A DNA stretch of 64,000 nt from Citromicrobium bathyomarinum (GTDB taxonomy: Bacteria; Pseudomonadota; Alphaproteobacteria; Sphingomonadales; Sphingomonadaceae). The notes beneath the pieces are model-generated. The model was not told the DNA's origin and did no database searches. It worked only from the letters and a program-made list of their open reading frames with translations. Positions within the stretch are counted from its first letter, which is position 1; each line of letters starts with the position of its first letter. The stretch covers positions 806,001 through 870,000 of the forward strand of contig NZ_JAINWL010000001.1 in assembly GCF_021021475.1 (NCBI RefSeq). The letters run 5' to 3'. Both the position numbers and the translations under genes were made by a program. This document shows, piece after piece, positions 59,343 to 64,000 of this stretch.

Positions 59343-59403
59343 ATCGAACAACTTTTGCGTGCTTAGCATCTGAAAACGCTATGGAGTCCTCTAACTGGTA
59401 ATT

Positions 59404-59432
59404 AGACGCCGCTCCGGCAAGCGTCTGTTTTT
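59404..59432 (+). terminator. Rho-independent terminator of uvrB
   Basis: AGACGC (from 59404) pairs with GCGTCT (59421-59426) around a partly paired loop, followed by GTTTTT, 62 nt after the uvrB stop. Confidence 0.7.
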
Positions 59433-59536
59433 GAAAGACATTCTCCTGCCTTCGCGTCGCACCGTGCGACGTGAGGACTTGTAGACTCATCGATATCTGG
59501 TGCTAATAAAGTTCTCGCCCTTTTGAGGACGAGCAA

Positions 59537-59644
59537 ATGACCCCCTTCGAAATCGTCTCCCTGATCGTCGCCATCATCATGCTCGCAGGCGGCTTCACCT
59601 TTGCGGGCATCCAGATCGGCAAGTCGCTCGGCGAGAAGAAGTGA
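59537..59644 (+). CDS. 35-residue single-span membrane peptide
   Basis: MTPFEIVSLIVAIIMLAGG, then FTFAGIQIGKSLGEKK. One transmembrane helix with a basic C-terminal tail, a layout seen in small regulatory membrane peptides and in class I toxin-like peptides. A GAGGACGAG ribosome binding site precedes the ATG. No family recognised. It lies alone between uvrB and higBA, upstream of a palindromic repeat. Confidence 0.65.
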   Translation: MTPFEIVSLIVAIIMLAGGFTFAGIQIGKSLGEKK

Positions 59645-59660
59645 GCGCCCTTCCCCTCCC

Positions 59661-59752
59661 CGTCATGCTGAACTCGTTTCAGCATCCAGCCCTCCGCCTG
59701 ATCCGGTCATCACGAGCCGAAGACTGGACCCCGAAACGAGTTCGGGGTGACG
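59661..59752. repeat. Intergenic palindromic repeat, family D
   Basis: Left arm CGTCATGCTGAACTCGTTTC (from 59661, continuing AGCATCC) and right arm GGACCCCGAAACGAGTTCGG (59726 on, continuing GGTGACGG) are imperfect inverted copies of about 27 nt around a 38-nt centre. A widespread intergenic element type in sphingomonads. Confidence 0.85.
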
Positions 59753-59818
59753 GCTTCGGTATGCCGCACAGATCAAGCTTTACACGCAGGCGATGCGAAG
59801 AGGTTATTTTGGCTTTTT

Positions 59819-59831
59819 CCGTGACTCACGG
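59819..59831. promoter_or_regulatory. Inverted repeat upstream of higBA
   Basis: CCGTGA-C-TCACGG, a perfect 13-bp inverted repeat 74 nt upstream of the toxin start. It is a candidate operator for the HigA repressor, which usually autoregulates such operons. Confidence 0.5.
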
Positions 59832-59904
59832 ACTACCGCGAAATAACTATTGCTTTCGGAAAAACTGTGATTCAACTGAATGGCTGCCATTCGGAGCGTG
59901 CAGC

Positions 59905-60192
59905 ATGATCGAGTCCTTCGCCGATCCCGAAACCGAAAGCGTCTTTCGCGGGTCGCGGAGTCGCAAGCTGCCGCCCGACATCCAGAACACCGCTCGGCGC
60001 AAGCTGCGTCAACTCAACCGGGCGGCAAAGCTCGACGACATGCGCATTCCAGGCGGCAATCGCTTCGAGAAGTTGAAAGGCCTCACACCTTCGCGATATA
60101 GTGTGCGGGTCAATGACCAGTGGCGGGTAACCTTCCGCTGGTCCGAAGGAGACGCGCACGATGTCCGCATCGAGGACTACCACAAGGGATGA
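59905..60192 (+). CDS. higB: HigB-like toxin (RelE superfamily)
   Basis: A 95-residue ribosome-dependent mRNA interferase of a type II toxin-antitoxin pair: MIESFADPETESVFRG, LPPDIQNTARRKLRQLNRAAKLDDMRIPGGNRFEKLKG, YSVRVNDQWRVTFRW and DVRIEDYHKG are the HigB landmarks. Toxin first, antitoxin second is the characteristic order. The reading frame is intact. The ATG at 59905 is selected by homology. It overlaps the antitoxin gene by 32 nt. Confidence 0.92.
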   Translation: MIESFADPETESVFRGSRSRKLPPDIQNTARRKLRQLNRAAKLDDMRIPGGNRFEKLKGLTPSRYSVRVNDQWRVTFRWSEGDAHDVRIEDYHKG

Positions 60193-60481
60193 CGACCTGC
60201 TGGACAATGTCCATCCGGGCGCGATCCTGCGCGAGGATTTCCTGATCGGCACGGAAATTTCGCTGCAGGAAACGGCGATCGGTACCGGCCTTGCGAAAGA
60301 GCGGATCGAGGCGCTGCTCGCCGAAAGCGCAGCCGTCGACGCGGAAGCCGATCTGCGGCTGGCGCGGTACTTCGGAGTCAGCGAAGGGTTCTTCCTCGGC
60401 CTCCAGATCGACTATGATCTGGAGGAAGAGCGGCGCACGAATGGCGAAGCGCTCGACCGCATCACGCCACGCGCAGCCTGA
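60161..60481 (+). CDS. higA: HigA-like antitoxin
   Basis: A 106-residue XRE-type helix-turn-helix antitoxin: NVHPGAILREDFLIGTEISLQETAIGTGLAKERIEALLAESAAVDAEADLRLARYFGVSEGFFLGLQIDYDLEEER. It neutralises HigB by binding it and represses the operon. The ATG at 60161 lies inside higB; an internal start nearer DNVHPG is possible. The coding density and 32-nt overlap argue for a functional pair. Confidence 0.92.
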   Translation: MSASRTTTRDDDLLDNVHPGAILREDFLIGTEISLQETAIGTGLAKERIEALLAESAAVDAEADLRLARYFGVSEGFFLGLQIDYDLEEERRTNGEALDRITPRAA

Positions 60482-60495
60482 TACTCGCCCTCGCC

Positions 60496-61026
60496 ATGAG
60501 CCTCGCCGCCATCGAACCCGGCACCTGCCGCACGCTGGTCGACTTTACCGATCCTGACGAATTCGCGCGGTGGGAAGTCATCAACGACGGCGTCATGGGC
60601 GGCCTCTCCAAGGGCCATATCGAGCAGGTCGACGACGCCCTTTCCTTCACCGGGACCATCAACACCAATGGCGGCGGGTTCACCTCGCTGCGGCGGACCT
60701 TGCCCGAAAGCGCAATGGCCGGGGCACGCTCGCTGCGGATCGTCTATTCGGGCGATGCGCGCACCTACGAGGTGACGCTGCGTTCCGATGCGAGGGAGCG
60801 GGGGCGGCGTATTGCCTATCGCGCGCCCCTGACGCCCGAGGAAAGCGCCGGGGAGTGGTCCGTCGCGGTGATCGATCTTGCACACTTGGAAACCTCGCTG
60901 TTCGGGCAGCAGGTCGACGCGCCCGCCTTCGCAACGCGGGAAGCGCACAGCATCGGCCTGATCATCGCCGACGGGATCGATGGCGATTTCGCGATGCGGC
61001 TCAGCCGGATCGAAGCCTGCGCATAG
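60496..61026 (+). CDS. CIA30 family protein
   Basis: A 176-residue protein with the CIA30/NDUFAF1-like galactose-binding-like fold: LVDFTDPDEFARWEVINDGVMGGLSKGHIE, FTGTINTNGGGFTSLR and SIGLIIADGIDGDFAMRLSRIEA. In mitochondria CIA30 helps complex I assembly; bacterial members are uncharacterised. It starts 14 nt after higA but is probably an independent chromosomal gene. Confidence 0.87.
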   Translation: MSLAAIEPGTCRTLVDFTDPDEFARWEVINDGVMGGLSKGHIEQVDDALSFTGTINTNGGGFTSLRRTLPESAMAGARSLRIVYSGDARTYEVTLRSDARERGRRIAYRAPLTPEESAGEWSVAVIDLAHLETSLFGQQVDAPAFATREAHSIGLIIADGIDGDFAMRLSRIEACA

Positions 61027-61086
61027 CGGCCATAGGCTGGCCGCAGGTGGATTTACGCGTGCGTGAAGGGCTGGCATAGCGCCGCC

Positions 61087-62598
61087 ATGATCCTTCGCAC
61101 GTTCAGCAATCTTGCCGCCGCAGCCGCGCTGGCAGCCGCCCTTCCCACCATCGCCATCGCGCAGGACAAGGCTGACGCCGCGAAGTCGGAAGCGCCGAGT
61201 ATCGACCCGCAGGTCCGCACCCGCGACCTCAGCGGCACCTTCGGCGGGCAGCGGATCGGCTACACCGCGACCATCGCCGAGCACGTGCTGGCCAACGACG
61301 ATGGCAAGGCAGAGGCGGTGATCGTCACCACCAGCTACGTGAAGAACCCGCGCGATACCTCGCGCCCGGTGTTCTTCATCTACAATGGCGGGCCGGGCTC
61401 TGGCTCGGTGTGGCTGCAGATGGGGGCGTTCGGGCCCAAGCGGGTGGCGATTCCCAGCGACGCGCGCGACGATGGTGCGCCGCCCTACCCGATCCTCGAC
61501 AATCCGGACTCCCTGCTCGACGTCGCGGACCTCGTCTTCATCGATCCGCCGGGCACGGGCTTCAGCTACCTGACCAAAGGCACCGACCCGGAGAAATATT
61601 ACGGGCTGGAGCAGGACGCGCGCGCCGTCGCCACGGTGATCCGCCGCTGGATCAACGACAATAACCGCTGGAACAGCCCCAAATATCTCGGCGGCGAAAG
61701 CTACGGCACCACCCGCACCGCAATGGTCGTGCGCGAGCTGGAAGGGGCGACCTACAACGATGTCGGACTCAACGGGCTGATCCTGATTTCGACCATCCTG
61801 GATTTCGCCGCGCGCGAGCCGACGCCGGGCAACGAGATGGCCTACGTGATGGCGCTGCCCAATATGGCGACCGCCGCCTACTACCACGGCAAGGCGCAGG
61901 CCCCGTCGGTGCAGGCGATCGCGGAGGAAGCGCGGCAGTTCGCGATCGGCCCCTACGCCACCGCGCTGCTGAAGGGGCAGGACCTGCCCGCCGCCGAACG
62001 CGCGAGCGTGCGCGCGCAGCTCTCCCGCCTCACCGGCCTGTCCGAAACCTTCCTCGACCAGGCGGAGCTGCGGGTGACCGACCAGCGCTTCTACAAGGAG
62101 CTGCTGCGCGACCGCGGCCTGACCATCGGCCGGCTCGACAGTCGCTATACCGGCACGGATTACGACAATGCGGGCGAATATCCGGACAACGACCCGAGCT
62201 TCTACGGCATCGATGGCGGCTATACCGCCGCGATCAATTCCTGGGCGCGCGATACGCTGGGGTTCGAGACCGACCGCGAGTACCAGGCGATCGGCAGCGA
62301 TCCGGGCCGCTACTGGGACTGGAGCCTGTCGGGCCGGGGGCGCGGTGCCTATCTCAACGTCGCGCCCTTCATCGGCGATGCGATGCGCCAGAATTCGCAG
62401 CTGCGCACCTTCGTCGGCCAGGGATGGTACGATTTCGCCACGCCCTTCTTCGGCGCGGAATACTCATTGAACCGCGTGGGCATCCCGCAGGACCGGGTCG
62501 AGTTCCATTACTATGATGCAGGGCACATGATGTATATTCGCGACGAGGACCGGGCGAAGCTGTCGCGCGACATCCGCGCCTTCATCCGCGCCCGCTGA
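61087..62598 (+). CDS. Exported serine carboxypeptidase (S10 family)
   Basis: A 503-residue peptidase with a signal peptide ending AIAQD near residue 27. Catalytic triad: Ser205 in LGGESYGTTR, Asp probably in FIGDAMRQN or the later barrel region, His in YYDAGHMMYIRDED. The YNGGPGSGSVWLQMG motif forms the oxyanion hole. S10 enzymes release C-terminal residues at acid pH; the periplasmic bacterial ones are little studied. ATG 61087 begins the signal peptide. The stop shares a base with the next gene. Confidence 0.91.
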   Translation: MILRTFSNLAAAAALAAALPTIAIAQDKADAAKSEAPSIDPQVRTRDLSGTFGGQRIGYTATIAEHVLANDDGKAEAVIVTTSYVKNPRDTSRPVFFIYNGGPGSGSVWLQMGAFGPKRVAIPSDARDDGAPPYPILDNPDSLLDVADLVFIDPPGTGFSYLTKGTDPEKYYGLEQDARAVATVIRRWINDNNRWNSPKYLGGESYGTTRTAMVVRELEGATYNDVGLNGLILISTILDFAAREPTPGNEMAYVMALPNMATAAYYHGKAQAPSVQAIAEEARQFAIGPYATALLKGQDLPAAERASVRAQLSRLTGLSETFLDQAELRVTDQRFYKELLRDRGLTIGRLDSRYTGTDYDNAGEYPDNDPSFYGIDGGYTAAINSWARDTLGFETDREYQAIGSDPGRYWDWSLSGRGRGAYLNVAPFIGDAMRQNSQLRTFVGQGWYDFATPFFGAEYSLNRVGIPQDRVEFHYYDAGHMMYIRDEDRAKLSRDIRAFIRAR

Positions 62599-63164
62599 TG
62601 GAGCGTCGCACCCTCGCCCTGTTCGCCGCGCTCCCGCTCGCGCTGGCGGCGTGCCAGCCGCCTGCGGCAGAGCGCTACGAAGAGCGTAACGATCCGCCCG
62701 CGCCGGAGAGCTTCGCCAGCGAGCCGCAGGCCTCGCCCGATGCGCAAGGCGCGGTGTGGGCCCCGAGTCAGACGCCGCTGCGCCTGCTCTACGGCATTCC
62801 CGGCCAGCAGCCCTTCGCCGCGATCGCGTGCGAGATGGAGGAGGAGACGCCATCGCTGCGCGTGACCCGCTTCGTGCGGGCGGACGAGGGCGCACAGGCG
62901 CTGATGGCGATGGTCGGCAATGGCCACAAGGAACGCTTTGCCGTCGATGCGATCGATAATGGCCGCGCCTTCCTGTGGGAGGGGACGATCCCGCTCGCGT
63001 CGGAAAAGCTCGACGTGCTGACCGGCCTGCGCCGGGTGGAGCTGACCATTCCGGGTGCGGGCACGCTGGCGCTCAACGCCAGCGATGCGCCGCGTAATCT
63101 TATCGAGAGCTGTCGTCTGGCCGCGCGGAAGCAGTCGCCAGATCCGGAAGAACCTGCGGAGTAA
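62598..63164 (+). CDS. Lipoprotein of unknown function
   Basis: A 188-residue lipoprotein (lipobox LAAC, Cys19). A Pro/Glu-rich linker is followed by a beta-rich domain with LRLLYGIPGQQPFAAIACEME, RFVRADEGAQALMAMVGNGHKERFAVDAIDNG and RRVELTIPGAGTLALNASDAPRNLIESC. Not recognised as a named family. ATG overlaps the S10 stop (TGATG). Its 3' end overlaps the convergent DsbD-like gene by 65 nt. Confidence 0.83.
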   Translation: MERRTLALFAALPLALAACQPPAAERYEERNDPPAPESFASEPQASPDAQGAVWAPSQTPLRLLYGIPGQQPFAAIACEMEEETPSLRVTRFVRADEGAQALMAMVGNGHKERFAVDAIDNGRAFLWEGTIPLASEKLDVLTGLRRVELTIPGAGTLALNASDAPRNLIESCRLAARKQSPDPEEPAE

Positions 63165-64000
63165 GCACCTGCGGCAGGCGCTGCGGCTCGCTCGCGCCCG
63201 GCGCATACCATAGGTAGAGCGGCACGCCCGCCACGCCCTGCTGCGTCAGGAACTCGGTGATCGCGGGATCGCGCCGGGTCCAATCGCCGCGCAGCACCAC
63301 CGCATCGGCAGCGTCCAGCGCCTGCGCGCTCGCCCGCGTCTCGATCGCGACGCTCTCGTTCACCTTGCAGGTCAGGCACCAGTCGGCGGTGAAATAGAGG
63401 AACACCGGGCGGTTGGCTGCACGCGCCTGCGCCAGCGCCGCCTCGCTGAAGGGCTGGCTGTCGAGCATGTCGCTGGACGGGGTGCTTGCATCCGGATCGA
63501 ACTGCTCCGCTGCGTGCATAAGCAGGAGGGGCGCGACGATCGCGAACATGGCAATCAGCGGGGTGCGCTTTGTCTGCTGCCGCTGCGCCGGAGCAAGCAG
63601 GACCGCGAGAAGCCCAAGCACGCTCGCCGCCGCGCCCACACATAAGACGAGGAACATCGTCCCGCCGGTTCGCCAAAGCAACCAGCCGAGCGCCAGCGCG
63701 GTCAGCCCCATCGGCAGCGCCATCCAGCGGCGGAAGGTCACCATCCACTTGCCGGGCCTCGGCAGGCGCCGACGGATGGCGGGCACGAAGCCGACCAGCA
63801 GGAACGGCAGCGCGATACCCAGCCCCAGCGCGGCGAACAGGCCGAGCGCGAGGGGCCACGGCAGCACCAGCGCCGCGCCCAGCGCCGCCGCCATGAACGG
63901 GCCCGTACACGGTGTGGCCACGAACGCCGCGAGCAGGCCGGTCGCGAAGGAGCCGCGCCCGCTCGCGCCGCCGCCGGTGATCGCCATCCCGGGAATCTCG
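63100..64000 (-). CDS. DsbD-like thiol:disulfide interchange protein (N-terminus outside window)
   Basis: Carries electrons from cytoplasmic thioredoxin to periplasmic thiols. The visible 300 residues contain the end of the transmembrane electron-shuttle domain with its second cysteine (FVATPCTGPFMAAALGAALV), further spans, and a C-terminal thioredoxin domain with FTADWCLTCKVNE (CxxC active site) and the cis-Pro loop GVAGVPLYLWY. The frame stays open to the window edge, so the ATG at 63985-63987 is internal. Assignment to DsbD rather than ScsB is by these motifs. Confidence 0.9.
   Translation of the reverse strand, partial: EIPGMAITGGGASGRGSFATGLLAAFVATPCTGPFMAAALGAALVLPWPLALGLFAALGLGIALPFLLVGFVPAIRRRLPRPGKWMVTFRRWMALPMGLTALALGWLLWRTGGTMFLVLCVGAAASVLGLLAVLLAPAQRQQTKRTPLIAMFAIVAPLLLMHAAEQFDPDASTPSSDMLDSQPFSEAALAQARAANRPVFLYFTADWCLTCKVNESVAIETRASAQALDAADAVVLRGDWTRRDPAITEFLTQQGVAGVPLYLWYAPGASEPQRLPQVLTPQVLPDLATASARPDDSSR

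Overview
The window looks like a chromosomal segment of a high-GC alphaproteobacterium of the order Sphingomonadales, most likely the Erythrobacteraceae. That placement is inferred from a split, circularly permuted tmRNA gene, an F1 ATP synthase epsilon subunit reduced to 85 residues, DUF2794 and HdaA-type proteins, a TonB-dependent receptor of the sphingomonad style, and uniform GC-rich codon use. No 16S rRNA or tRNA gene is present, so genus is not resolved. The segment is almost entirely housekeeping, with a few accessory islands.

Layout. 1-5228: the end of the F1 ATP synthase operon (atpA partial, atpG, atpD, atpC), with an extra lipoprotein gene, an extra membrane-protein gene and a VanZ-like gene inside or behind it. 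5238-8249: HNH protein, lipoprotein and glmU leftwards, gph rightwards. 8373-12953: a secreted prolyl oligopeptidase, an SDR and a polytopic membrane protein. 13018-16037 (leftward): DUF2794, serine acetyltransferase, HdaA and an exported protein. 16110-18302: purM and a purN fused to a YjbR/MmcQ-like domain. 18416-22209 (leftward): a diguanylate cyclase, ndk, holC, a 50-residue DUF2256 protein and pepA. 22353-27936: the envelope and ribosome cluster lptD-surA-pdxA-rsmA. 27978-31565: M20 peptidase, astA and astB (arginine succinyltransferase pathway). 32100-32449: permuted ssrA. 32619-35982: mscL facing lemA and three TPM-domain genes. 36104-37443: Nudix hydrolase and an SDR. 37516-38408: three tiny membrane peptides plus PspC behind a sigma-54 promoter. 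38409-43240: recF, DUF805 and a TonB-dependent receptor. 43241-48061: typA and a single-chain MmeI-like restriction-modification enzyme. 48385-51833: a PutP-type symporter, a hydrolase and an ArsR/SdpI pair. 51940-64000: a broken VOC gene, DUF4424, SDR, extensin-like protein, hydrolase, two DUF3617 lipoproteins, uvrB, a 35-residue peptide, higBA, CIA30, an S10 peptidase, a lipoprotein and a DsbD-like reductase cut by the window end.

The most striking element is the leftward operon at 37516-38169. It holds three related 37-39 residue single-span peptides, each with its own ribosome binding site, followed by PspC with an ATGA overlap. Upstream are a textbook-spaced sigma-54 -24/-12 promoter and, about 90 bp further up, a perfect 17-bp palindrome suited to an enhancer-binding protein. 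This looks like a phage-shock-type envelope stress operon in which the usual PspA/PspB are replaced by small peptides.

Six intergenic imperfect palindromes of four sequence families are scattered through the window. Two of them end directly at the start codons of purN and astB and appear to supply the ribosome binding region.
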